Notes: generated by a model not told the origin, from the sequence alone. A stretch of 41,490 nucleotides of DNA from Hyphomicrobium sp. (GCA_019748215.1 JAIEPV010000004.1:1-41490); one strand, 5' to 3'; shown: positions 10,658 to 20,255, counted from the stretch's first letter. Numbers and translations are program-made.

Positions 10658-11706
10658 GTGCACGCTATAAATCCATTTCGTGGAACCGATCGAAAGTTGT
10701 TTACGATACGGTTCTGGCATTCGCCATTTTGGCCTTCATTCTCGGCTATTTGAAACTCGCTCCAAGCCTGCCGGGTTTTGCATCGGCCGTTGAGCTCCCG
10801 ATCCAACGTATTCGGGCGTTCGGTAGTTGCGCCTTTCTGATGCTGTCGGTGTTGCTGTGTATCGGTCCGGCAGCACGTCTCGATCGCAGATTTTTGCCGC
10901 TGCTTTACAACCGTCGCCATTTTGGCGTCATGACGTGTGTCGTGGCCGCCGCTCACGCGTCCTTCGTACTCGATTGGTACTTCGCCTTCAGCCGGCTTGA
11001 TCCGTACGTCGGCCTTCTCGTGGCCAATACAAGCTATAGCCAATGGCTTGGTTTTCCGTTCGAGATATTCGGTATCGCAGCCTTCGCGATTCTGTTGGTG
11101 CTGGCCGTCACCAGCCACGATTTTTGGCTGAAATTTTTCACTCCGCCGGTTTGGAAGGCCCTGCATATGTCGGTTTATGCGGCGTACGCCCTTGTCGTCG
11201 TGCACGTCGCCTTCGGCGCTCTGCAGGACCCCAAGATGAGCGTGTTGGCGATGTCGTTTTTTCTCGTGCCCCCCGCCATCGTCGTTGTGTTGCATATCGT
11301 GGCTGCCAGCCATCATTCGCCGTCGTCCGAGACTGTGAAAGCGTCGGCCGTCACGAGCGAATCGTGGCTGCCTGTCGGCTCGGTGCACGACATTCGAGAT
11401 GGGCGCGCAAAAGTCGTCGTTCTGGATGATGACTCGGAAGTCGCGATTTTTCGCCATTCGGGAAAATTTTCGGCCGTGACCAATGCCTGTGCCCATCAGA
11501 ACGGTCCGCTCGGAGAGGGTCGCATTGTCGACGGTTGTGTGACTTGCCCGTGGCACGGCTTTCAATACCGCCCGGACGATGGCTGCGCGCCGCCGCCGTT
11601 CACCGAAAAGATCGCCACATATCGCCTCAAGCGCGAGGGCGAGTTGCTTTTCCTTGATCCGCGGGCCAACCCACCTGGAACGTATGTAAAGCCGGTCGAG
11701 CTGTGA
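10654..11706 (+). CDS. Ferric-reductase-like transmembrane domain fused to a C-terminal Rieske [2Fe-2S] domain
   Basis: Multi-TM region with His pairs (HFGVMTCVVAAAH; HMSVYAAYALVVVH), then CAHQNGPLGEGRIVDGCVTCPWHGFQY (C-x-H-x16-C-x2-H). Confidence 0.92.
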   Translation: MSARYKSISWNRSKVVYDTVLAFAILAFILGYLKLAPSLPGFASAVELPIQRIRAFGSCAFLMLSVLLCIGPAARLDRRFLPLLYNRRHFGVMTCVVAAAHASFVLDWYFAFSRLDPYVGLLVANTSYSQWLGFPFEIFGIAAFAILLVLAVTSHDFWLKFFTPPVWKALHMSVYAAYALVVVHVAFGALQDPKMSVLAMSFFLVPPAIVVVLHIVAASHHSPSSETVKASAVTSESWLPVGSVHDIRDGRAKVVVLDDDSEVAIFRHSGKFSAVTNACAHQNGPLGEGRIVDGCVTCPWHGFQYRPDDGCAPPPFTEKIATYRLKREGELLFLDPRANPPGTYVKPVEL

Positions 11707-11718
11707 AGGATTTGCAGA

Positions 11719-12489
11719 ATGCGTAACAGCGACGACAATGACGGATTTTTCGTCGGCTACATCAATAGCCTTCCTGGATCGGCGCAGTGGTTTGTGCCGT
11801 TGACAGCCGTGTTGATGGTTTTAGGCTTTGCAAGCTTCGGCATCCTGGCCGCCGTGGTTCAAAGCGATCCTGGCAGCGGGCAGTTCTTGTGGGATGCTGG
11901 TGAAGTGAACGTCAGCGGCGTTCTCGAAGAACATCCCTACCCGCTTATTCATGCCGAGCCGAGCGCACGTTTTCCGCAAGGTCGCACGTTGATGCTGAGT
12001 GGCGACGGCAAGCGGGGCGTCCAGAAACGGGTCGCGTCGCTCAGCGGGCAGCGCGTGGACGTGAGTGGCTTCCTGCTGAAGCGCGGCACGATCGATATGC
12101 TGCAAGTCACCGCAACCCCGAAGCCCAATTCCACTGTCATGCCACAGCAAACCGTGAATGCGCCCCTGCCTCGATCGCTTGGTCGATGGCGGCTGACCGG
12201 CGAGCTGTGCGATGGAAAGTGTTATGCAGGTGCGATGCGACCGGGGCAGGGGCTGGCACATAAAGCGTGCGCGAATCTTTGCCTGATCGGCGGTGTGCCT
12301 CCGGTGTTCGTGTCGACCGCGCCGGTTGAAGGCCATCAGTTCATGATGGTTGCGGATCAAAACGGCATGGCATTGTCGGCAGAATGGTTGCACCGAGTCG
12401 CGGTTTTGATCGAGGTCGAAGGTGCGATCGAAGAGCGTGGTGACTTGCTCATTTTCAAGATGGACGCGGCGAGCTTAAAGGATCTTTGA
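11719..12489 (+). CDS. Conserved hypothetical membrane-anchored protein with a C-x3-C...C-x3-C motif
   Basis: N-terminal TM (VPLTAVLMVLGFASFGILAAVV), then GELCDGKCYAGAMRPGQGLAHKACANLCLIGGVPPVFVS; co-oriented and closely spaced with the Rieske gene. Confidence 0.8.
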   Translation: MRNSDDNDGFFVGYINSLPGSAQWFVPLTAVLMVLGFASFGILAAVVQSDPGSGQFLWDAGEVNVSGVLEEHPYPLIHAEPSARFPQGRTLMLSGDGKRGVQKRVASLSGQRVDVSGFLLKRGTIDMLQVTATPKPNSTVMPQQTVNAPLPRSLGRWRLTGELCDGKCYAGAMRPGQGLAHKACANLCLIGGVPPVFVSTAPVEGHQFMMVADQNGMALSAEWLHRVAVLIEVEGAIEERGDLLIFKMDAASLKDL

Positions 12490-12492
12490 TCG

Positions 12493-12753
12493 ATGTCCGC
12501 AGGCGCCAAACACGTGCTTGGTGTTGTCTCTGTCGCGATTACGGTAGCCGTCTGCTACTATGTCTGGACGATCGTTCCAATGCTTATCGGACAGTCGGTG
12601 TTTGAAGACTTTCGCATTGTTGCGGGTGCGCTAGCGTTAGCGCTGACATTGACGGCAGCCGATGGCGTCGTGACCAAAGTCGAAGAATTCTGGCATGCCA
12701 GCGCCTCGCACGCCGACGAATCCAAACAAGCAAGCGACGACCATGACAGTTAA
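12493..12753 (+). CDS. Small membrane protein, last gene of the redox operon
   Basis: 86 aa with two hydrophobic segments; starts 3 bp after the previous stop. Confidence 0.75.
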   Translation: MSAGAKHVLGVVSVAITVAVCYYVWTIVPMLIGQSVFEDFRIVAGALALALTLTAADGVVTKVEEFWHASASHADESKQASDDHDS

Positions 12754-12871
12754 TGCTAGCGCGTGAGCACGCAATTCGCACGGCCGGCCACGTTCGGACG
12801 GCACACTGGCGGCGGTGCAATCAGCGCCTCGCCTGTGGTCTAGACTAGCGCTGTGCAAGCGGCAGCGATCA

Positions 12872-13408
12872 TCAAGCCGGCTTTCGTAGGGTCGTGAAGA
12901 GGCCGATGATTTCCCAACCTCGCTCCGACTTGCTACACACGACGTTGACCAGAAACGCAAGCCGGTCCGGTGCCTGAGCGGTGCCAATCACAAGTGTAAG
13001 GGGTTGAAACAAGTAACCCGACTGAGGGCTGAGGGGAATGTATTGCCGGGCAGCTCTGTCGGGTTCAACGCGCCAAACTTCGGATTTTTGAAACGTTACC
13101 ATGCGCTCCAGCATCGCCTCTCGTCCCCAGAACACCTTGCCGTCGCTGACCCACTGGAATTGCGGTGACGGGGAAAGTAGCGAGCGGACCGTCGCGACGT
13201 CCTTGGCGTTTTGCGCCGAAACAAAGCGCTCATAGAGCTCTTCCACGGCCCGCGCGTCGGCGGCCGTCTCGGCCGTCGCCGATTGCATCCACCCCGGGCC
13301 AGCCGCCCAGGCGAACAAAAACCAAGCCACTAACGTTCGGTAGCGCTTCGAATCAATCACCGCGCTCGCCGGCGCGGCAGACGTCCATGTGCGGTTCATT
13401 TTCTTCAA
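12872..13408 (-). CDS. Exported SnoaL/DUF4440-like (NTF2-fold) protein
   Basis: Signal-like N-terminus, then ARAVEELYERFVSAQNAKDVATVRSLLSPSPQFQWVSDGKVFWGREAMLERMVTF, an NTF2-like fold pattern. Confidence 0.65.
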   Translation of the reverse strand: MKKMNRTWTSAAPASAVIDSKRYRTLVAWFLFAWAAGPGWMQSATAETAADARAVEELYERFVSAQNAKDVATVRSLLSPSPQFQWVSDGKVFWGREAMLERMVTFQKSEVWRVEPDRAARQYIPLSPQSGYLFQPLTLVIGTAQAPDRLAFLVNVVCSKSERGWEIIGLFTTLRKPA

Positions 13409-14053
13409 GACCTCGCAAACCCGTTGCAGATACGTCTGGCAAGCATTGCGTCGCGCATAGCATCAAGCTGGTTCCGCGATCAGTCGCTTCGATTGCGCGC
13501 AAGCCATCTCGCCCTGCATTTTGCCCGCAGCCTGCCTACGACGATCGATAATACACTGCGAACTTAGCCGGTTGCGAACTACGCTGACACCGCGAATGAC
13601 ACGGTCGCAACGAAAACGTTTTGCACGACCAGCGGCGCTTTCCTTTCGCACACACAATCAACTTGTGATGCCAAGCGTGTGATCGAAAATCTCATGATCG
13701 TGAACGTGATGCGTAACAGCCGAAGCAAGCCGCTCGCTGCGTGACAACATGAGCACTGCGCAGCTCGAACAAATGGCAATTTCATCACGAATTGGCCCAC
13801 TTCGATCATTGCGCGATGCAACGCGGGCATCACGGTGTGCGGTATTCTCATTCTTTCGACTATGGACGATTGAAATTGTATGGCGCGGACGTGAAGCGCG
13901 ATGCCATTACAAATCCTCCACCGATAAAGCTACACATTTGTAACGAAACGATGCCGACGCGAGCCACGTCTTCATTACTGCTTGCAGATTTGCACCCCAC
14001 TCAATTGGATTAGCAACTATGCAAATTAGTCTGTTTTCCATTGGAGAATTGAA

Positions 14054-14947
14054 GTGGACGCCGTATTTACGGACGAGGTTGCAACTAACGAGTCGCTTGC
14101 GAATTGGTATGCAGCCCGTTGGCCGGAAAATGTCTTTGAAAAGCGCAAACTCCAGAATTTCAGGATGTTTGAATACCGGCATGCAGCAGTTTCGTCAGAT
14201 GTGTCACCAGATAACAGTGCTTTGCTGAAAATCATGTTTGATGGCGGCAAGTATTTTCGAATGGCTGACGCGCAGCGCAGTGACGCAATTGGTCCGGAGT
14301 CATTTGGGCAATTGGTGCTGCCGACAGCGCGGCTGGCGGGAGTCTTCGACCTCAATGGCGAAACACACGGCGTTTCCATCGATATTCCGCTTCAAGCGAT
14401 AGAAAATGTTTTGGAGAGCGGAGACGCTGCAATTGGGGCTTCGCTGCAGGGCGTTCTACCGTCCGACCGGCCGGACAGAAGACTTCGCAATTTGATGCTG
14501 GCGATTTGGCGATCGGCCAAAGGAGACGTGTGGGCACCGGACCTTGACCCGGATTGGGCGTTGTTGCGGGTTGTAGACATCCTGCGCAGTCAGTCCCAGA
14601 ATGGGAATGTTACGGGAGAAGGCTCGTATCGGCTGGCGCCGCATATTCGAAAACTAGTGATGCGACATATCGAAGAGAGTATTGACGGAAATTTGTCGCT
14701 ATTCGAATTGGCGACGGTTGCTGGGTTGTCGCCATCGCATTTCGCGCGAGCGTTTCGATTGGATATGGGCGATCCACCACACCGATATGTCATGTCTCGT
14801 CGATTGAGCCGCGCACGTGATGTCATTGTCGCGACGCGTCTGCCACTCTCCGAGATCGCTGCGTCGTTTGGATTTGCCAGCCAGCAGCACATGACGACTG
14901 CATTTGCAAAATATCTCGGGACGACCCCCGGTCGGCTGAGAAAGTAA
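14054..14947 (+). CDS. AraC family transcriptional regulator
   Basis: C-terminal double HTH: LSLFELATVAGLSPSHFARAFRLDMGDPPHRYVMSRRLSRARDVIVATRLPLSEIAASFGFASQQHMTTAFAKYLGTTPGRLRK. Confidence 0.93.
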   Translation: MDAVFTDEVATNESLANWYAARWPENVFEKRKLQNFRMFEYRHAAVSSDVSPDNSALLKIMFDGGKYFRMADAQRSDAIGPESFGQLVLPTARLAGVFDLNGETHGVSIDIPLQAIENVLESGDAAIGASLQGVLPSDRPDRRLRNLMLAIWRSAKGDVWAPDLDPDWALLRVVDILRSQSQNGNVTGEGSYRLAPHIRKLVMRHIEESIDGNLSLFELATVAGLSPSHFARAFRLDMGDPPHRYVMSRRLSRARDVIVATRLPLSEIAASFGFASQQHMTTAFAKYLGTTPGRLRK

Positions 14948-15136
14948 TCGGTCGATGTTCAGCCGACATTACGCGACGCTGGCTTGCATGGTTTGAGTGT
15001 GCTGGTGACTGATTGCCCAATTGCGTCGAACAGTCTTAAATTCGCGCGCGAGCGAGCCATCGAAAAATGTCGATGAATGGCTTGGCCTCCTGGTCGCGTC
15101 CGTTCGCATCGTTGAAGGTGCGGACGCGTTGAACGA

Positions 15137-15646
15137 ATGGATTGGATAACGATGATGCGGCTTGGCTTCCTACAGCACGTACTTCCGGCGTTCGTTTTCG
15201 CAGCGCTCGTCGTCGCGTCCGCGTCATCGGCGACGAGAGCTGCGTCGCCGACGATTTTCGGCAATAACGTGTTGCTCGACTTCGGCAGCAAAGACGGACC
15301 TCACGCGGTCGTTACGATCAACAAAAATCGTGCTGCGACGGCGGCGCTCAAAATCGAAACCTTTGGAACGGGAGTCGCCGGCTCTAAAATCTCAATTATG
15401 ATCGATAACAACGCGGCGCCGATGTTCACGCACATCTTCACCAAAGAAGAATGCAAGATGCAAGATGATCGCAACTATTGCGCTACATCGGTCCTCGGCC
15501 GTGTTCCTGAATACGGCCGCTTGCTCACCGGTTTTCGCAAAGGCAGCGTCAGCCGGCTAGAATTGGAAACGGGCGGTGCGATGGATATGTCCCACGTTTT
15601 GACGCTTGCCGGTTTTGATCGGGCGTACATGGACGACAGCCGGTAA
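15137..15646 (+). CDS. Hypothetical exported protein
   Basis: 169 aa with a signal peptide (LPAFVFAALVVASASSATRAA), soluble remainder; no family assigned confidently. Confidence 0.65.
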   Translation: MDWITMMRLGFLQHVLPAFVFAALVVASASSATRAASPTIFGNNVLLDFGSKDGPHAVVTINKNRAATAALKIETFGTGVAGSKISIMIDNNAAPMFTHIFTKEECKMQDDRNYCATSVLGRVPEYGRLLTGFRKGSVSRLELETGGAMDMSHVLTLAGFDRAYMDDSR

Positions 15647-15715
15647 GACGTTAGCTTTCCATCCTAAGGCGAACTGAGCGCGTCGTCGCGCTGTGCAGCC
15701 TGACGATCGCGCCGT

Positions 15716-16645
15716 CTACAGGGAACAGACAGCGGCCGCCAGCATCAACGGATTATGTTCGTGGTCTGCGACGGTGCCGCGTCCAACGGGATCGGAGCGC
15801 AGCCGGTCGATCAAAGCGGACGCTGCTGCGAGACGCTTGCGGCCTGAAATGGCATGTAAGTACACAGGCCCGATGAAGTTCAAGCCAGTGAGGGCGACGG
15901 CCGCGACGTCGCCAGATGGTGTCATGCGCGCTGGCAGGATCGCGACGCCTAAATCTTCGGCAACCAAAGCCAGAACGTCTTCGGTCGATTCAAATTCTTG
16001 TCGCCCTCCATGATCGCTGCCGAGATGCACGATGAGCTTTTCGGTTTGTGGGCAGCCGATGAGCGATAGGAGCCGCTGATTTGACAGGGCAGCAACGTCG
16101 ATCGGCGCATCCTGGAACAAAGGATTTGCTTTGTTGATGAATACCGCAAATTGCTCAGACGCCATTGGCCAGCTATCGAGGCGGCTCCAGCGCCCATCGA
16201 GACTTTCTGTTATCGCGATTTCGAGCACACCGTTTTTCAGTTGCTCCAATAGATCGGCTGGAGGATCCCGGCGGAGCAGGACGTCAACCTTGGGAAAATC
16301 GTGGGTAATTTGTTTGAGATGGCCCGCTAGACGGCGAACGTCGACGCTCGGTGAAAGGCCAATTCGTAGATTGCCGCCGCCGCACCGTGTGAATGTCTTG
16401 GCCGTTTGCTGAACTTCCACCGCATTATCGTAGCATTTCTGTAGGCTCGGAAGCAGCCGTCGGCCGAGTTCCGTCAGATGCGTCAAACCCTGTTCGCGCT
16501 GAATGAGTTCACCGCCCAGATGCATCTCAAATTGCTTGATCGCTCGCGACAGCGACGGCTGCGATACTCCGCATTCCTCAGCGGCGCGCGTAAAATTCAA
16601 GCTACGCGATAACGCGAGAAAATAGCGGATTTGATGCATTTCCAT
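15716..16645 (-). CDS. LysR family transcriptional regulator
   Basis: MEMHQIRYFLALSRSLNFTRAAEECGVSQPSLSRAIKQFEMHLGGELIQRE N-terminal LysR HTH. Confidence 0.95.
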   Translation of the reverse strand: MEMHQIRYFLALSRSLNFTRAAEECGVSQPSLSRAIKQFEMHLGGELIQREQGLTHLTELGRRLLPSLQKCYDNAVEVQQTAKTFTRCGGGNLRIGLSPSVDVRRLAGHLKQITHDFPKVDVLLRRDPPADLLEQLKNGVLEIAITESLDGRWSRLDSWPMASEQFAVFINKANPLFQDAPIDVAALSNQRLLSLIGCPQTEKLIVHLGSDHGGRQEFESTEDVLALVAEDLGVAILPARMTPSGDVAAVALTGLNFIGPVYLHAISGRKRLAAASALIDRLRSDPVGRGTVADHEHNPLMLAAAVCSL

Positions 16646-17267
16646 CGACGTCTCCTCAATGTTTTTTTATGAGCGTCAAAGCCTTTGGCCAAATTTTCAG
16701 CCTGTGTCTTTGACGCGTTGAGGGAAAATCCACTGAGATGTGGAGGGCTCGGCGGGAGACTTCGGGGCCCGTCCGGCGAAGGCGTGGTGTGGAAGATAAA
16801 AAGTCGCCAAAGCCAAAAGGCGTTTTAAATCGGACGAAAGCAGATGCTAAAATCAGGGGCGCGTCACACATGCCGTGAACGTATATTGAGTGTGAACCGG
16901 CCCGGTATTTCAAATGCTTGCTGTGAAATGGATTTATCGCCAGCCCGGCTGTAACGTCGAGTAGCCTGTAGTACATAGGTGCTACATAGAAGCTTTGCAA
17001 TTGGCCCGCAGCGATGATCGCGCATCAAATCGCTTTAGATTTGAATTAGGGCGGAGCTTCCTCAGCGCGTCGCGAAACGGTTAATGCGGAGAGTTCGGCG
17101 GACGCGGCGCCCGGTTGGGTTAGCCGCTAGCATAAGTCGAGCGATGCACAAACTGGCGCTGGCCGCTTCGGCGATGCGAGGAATTATGCATCGAGCCACA
17201 GGCGGTGTAGGGTCGCGAACTGGTCGATGGCGCGCAGCACAGTTCAATTTTTCGGCTGGGCGGAGCA

Positions 17268-17798
17268 GTGGCCATCGCGGTCTTGCACGCGAAACAACGG
17301 GATACAGTCATGGCGCTCTCAGAGAAAACAGCGGCCGTGCCTTCGGCCTACGATTTATTGCAACTGGACAACCAGCTTTGTTTCGCGCTTTACGCGGCAA
17401 CGCGGGCCATCTCGAAAACGTATCGTGAGCGGCTTGCACCAATCGGCCTGACGTATCCGCAGTATCTCGTCATGATCGTCCTGTGGGAAAAAGATGGACT
17501 GAACATTTCCGAAATCGGCGACAAACTGATGCTCGATTCCGGCACGCTCACGCCGTTGTTGAAGCGGTTGGAGGGGATGTCTTTTGTCAGACGCCAGCGC
17601 GACAAGGCCGATGAGCGGCAAGTCAAGGTGTGGTTGACTGAGACCGGGCGGCAACTACAGGCGGCAGCACTTGAGGCTCGCCGATTTGTTGCCTGCAGAC
17701 TGGAAATGTCTGAAGCTGATATCCTTGCGTTGCGCGCCGAACTTATGGATCTTGTCGGGAGATTGGGCCTTGAGTGCGAAACGAAGGCGGCAGACTGA
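17268..17798 (+). CDS. ohrR: MarR family regulator of OhrR type (organic peroxide sensor-like)
   Basis: LDNQLCFALYAATRAISKTYRERLAPIGLTYPQYLVMIVLWE...LDSGTLTPLLKRLE follows the OhrR pattern, including the N-terminal sensing Cys in NQLCF. Confidence 0.85.
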   Translation: MAIAVLHAKQRDTVMALSEKTAAVPSAYDLLQLDNQLCFALYAATRAISKTYRERLAPIGLTYPQYLVMIVLWEKDGLNISEIGDKLMLDSGTLTPLLKRLEGMSFVRRQRDKADERQVKVWLTETGRQLQAAALEARRFVACRLEMSEADILALRAELMDLVGRLGLECETKAAD

Positions 17799-17931
17799 CG
17801 TTGCTGCATCCGTTTGCAAAATGCCGAACGTGCGCGACGCTCCCGCGCGTCAAACGGATTGCTAAGTATTGCTCTACCCCTGTGAGTTTCGTAGGGAGGG
17901 ATCGGGAACCGACGCGTGAGAAACAACTTGA

Positions 17932-18870
17932 ATGACGCAGCAAAAACCACGCCGCATTGCGGTCATCGGGCGCGACGGTCAGCTTGCGCTCGCACTCAAT
18001 CGCGGCCTCTCCGAAGCCGGGCACGAGGTGATCATTCTCTCTCGGCCGTTAGTCGATCTCAGTTGCCCGAACACGGTGCGCGACGCGATCATCGCCAGCA
18101 GCCCTGAAATTGTTGTGAACGCGGCAGCCTACACGGCCGTCGATAAGGCCGAGGACGAGCCCGATCTTGCCCGCGCCGTCAACGCCGATGGCGCCGGGGC
18201 TGCGGCCGCCGCTGCTGCCGAGATCGGGGCGCCGATCATCCATTTCTCCACTGACTACGTGTTCGACGGTTCGGCATCGCGGCCCTACGATGAAAACGAC
18301 CCAACAGGACCGCTCGGCGTATATGGGCAATCCAAACTCGATGGCGAGCGGATGGTGAGCGCCGCCAACTCGCGGCATGTCATTTTGCGAACCGCTTGGG
18401 TGTGCAGTCCCGACGGCACTAACTTTGTTAAAACCATGCTGCGCCTTGCCGCTGAGCGGCCGCGCCTGCGCGTCGTTGACGATCAGCGCGGTAGCCCGAC
18501 GTTTGCCGATGACTTGGCGGCGGTTGTTTTGCAGATTATTCCGCGCATCGGAGCGCAGTCGGCAACGGAGCACGCCTTCGGCATTTTCCATGTCGCCAGC
18601 AGCGGCGAAACGACCTGGTGCCAATTCGCGCGCGCCATCATGGTCGGCGCACAACAACGCGGAGCGCCGCACGTCCCAATCGATGGCATCACCACGGCCG
18701 ACTATCCAACGAAGGCACGCAGACCGGCTTATTCCGTCTTGTCGACTGAAAAGCTGCGCCGCGTGCACGGCGTTCGGCTACCGCATTGGGAGGCAGCGCT
18801 CTCGGGCTGCCTCGACCAGTTGATTGGCCCTATACCGCTGAAACCGCCGACTTCGCTGAACGATATCTAA
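17932..18870 (+). CDS. rfbD: dTDP-4-dehydrorhamnose reductase
   Basis: IAVIGRDGQLALALNRGLSEAGHEV...VVNAAAYTAVDKAEDEPDLARAVNADGAGAAAAAAAEIGAPIIHFSTDYVFDGSASRPYDENDPTGPLGVYGQSKLDGE. Confidence 0.95.
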   Translation: MTQQKPRRIAVIGRDGQLALALNRGLSEAGHEVIILSRPLVDLSCPNTVRDAIIASSPEIVVNAAAYTAVDKAEDEPDLARAVNADGAGAAAAAAAEIGAPIIHFSTDYVFDGSASRPYDENDPTGPLGVYGQSKLDGERMVSAANSRHVILRTAWVCSPDGTNFVKTMLRLAAERPRLRVVDDQRGSPTFADDLAAVVLQIIPRIGAQSATEHAFGIFHVASSGETTWCQFARAIMVGAQQRGAPHVPIDGITTADYPTKARRPAYSVLSTEKLRRVHGVRLPHWEAALSGCLDQLIGPIPLKPPTSLNDI

Positions 18871-18899
18871 GCGATCGGCGTCAGTCACCGACGCTGATC

Positions 18900-19511
18900 T
18901 TAGTAGGCTGGCTTGTCGCCCCAAGCCTGACTGAGGCGAGCGTCGCGACCGCATCCAGCTCGGTAATATTTGTAGCGAATGGAATTGGTCTTGTAGAAAT
19001 CCTGATCCGGTGCTGGAGTAAACGCCGAGTCGGGCAGAATTTCCACCACCACAGGCCGATCGAAACGCTTGCTGTCGACAAGCTTTTGCTTGCTCGCTTC
19101 GGCCAATCGTTTTTGTTCGTCGTTATAAGTGAAAATGGCAGGTCGATATTGGCTGCCGCGATCGCAGAACTGACCGCCGCCGTCGACAGGATCGACATTG
19201 ACCCAGTAATGCGCCAGCAGCGCTTCATAGTTCGTGATGGACGGATCGTAGGTCACTCGCACGACTTCGGTATGTCCCGTGCGCCCCGTGCTCACTTGCT
19301 GATAGGTCGGGTTGGGAAACGAACCGCCCATGAAACCGGACTCTGTCGAGAGCACGCCTCTGACTTTGTCGAAGTCGCTTTCAACGCACCAATAGCAGCC
19401 AGCCGCGAAGGTCGCGATTTCGGTTGTGGGTTTGTTGCCGGTATCTTGCGCATTTGCAGCGGGTGCAAGCACCGCGCAGAGCAGCAGAATAGTGGAAATA
19501 AGTCGCTTCAT
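18900..19511 (-). CDS. msrA: Peptide-methionine (S)-S-oxide reductase, with signal peptide
   Basis: ATFAAGCYWCVESDFDKVRGVLSTESGFMGG catalytic motif; N-terminal LISTILLLCAVLAPAANA signal. Confidence 0.95.
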   Translation of the reverse strand: MKRLISTILLLCAVLAPAANAQDTGNKPTTEIATFAAGCYWCVESDFDKVRGVLSTESGFMGGSFPNPTYQQVSTGRTGHTEVVRVTYDPSITNYEALLAHYWVNVDPVDGGGQFCDRGSQYRPAIFTYNDEQKRLAEASKQKLVDSKRFDRPVVVEILPDSAFTPAPDQDFYKTNSIRYKYYRAGCGRDARLSQAWGDKPAY

Positions 19512-19591
19512 GTCGCCTCGAATAAAACAATGATGAACACAGGTTGGAGCAGTCTCACCTGCCGGGTGAGACTGCTTTTAGTAAAAGTGAA

Positions 19592-20095
19592 CTATGCCGG
19601 GCCGGCTTTTTTCGGCTCGAAAGTCATCGCCACGCCATTCATGCAGTAGCGCAAGCCGGTTGGCTGAGGCCCGTCTTCGAAGACATGACCGAGGTGGCCG
19701 CCGCAGCGGCTGCAATGCACTTCTGTCCGCGTCGTGAAAAAGCTTTTGTCGACTGACGTGCCTGTGGCGTTGTCGATCGGTTTGAAGAAGCTCGGCCAGC
19801 CTGTGCCGCTGTCGAATTTTGTGTCGGACGTGTAGACTGGCAGATCACAGCCGGCGCATTTGTACGTACCTTCGGCGTACGTCTTGTCGAGCGGTGATGT
19901 CCCGGCCCGCTCTGTCCCGTGCTTGCGCAGGACGTAAAATTGATCAGGCGTTAGGATCTTTTTCCATTCTTCTTCAGACTTCATGATTTCGAACCTTTTC
20001 GTGGTGTCATCGGCGGCGTCGGCGGACATTTTACCGCTGACCAGCGCGCCTGCCAGTGCAAGTGTGGTCGTGGTGAACAGGCGACGGGAAAACAT
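19592..20095 (-). CDS. msrB: Peptide-methionine (R)-S-oxide reductase, with Tat-like signal peptide
   Basis: YKCAGCDLPVYTSDTKFDSGTGWPSFFKPI...VHCSRCGGHLGHVFEDGPQPTGLRYCMNGVAM; N-terminal SRRLF plus hydrophobic segment. Confidence 0.96.
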   Translation of the reverse strand: MFSRRLFTTTTLALAGALVSGKMSADAADDTTKRFEIMKSEEEWKKILTPDQFYVLRKHGTERAGTSPLDKTYAEGTYKCAGCDLPVYTSDTKFDSGTGWPSFFKPIDNATGTSVDKSFFTTRTEVHCSRCGGHLGHVFEDGPQPTGLRYCMNGVAMTFEPKKAGPA

Positions 20096-20255
20096 GCGGC
20101 GATCCTCTTCTTTGGGGTGCGCTCGGCACCACCCGTTTCCTACCCTCGAACTACGCTAGAGGTTGGATGTTCGTTTCGCCGACGCTCCCGGGTCGCTTCA
20201 CGAATTCGTGCGCAGCGGGGCAGTGGAAGGATCGCAGCGCGCCTAAATCAAGGGT

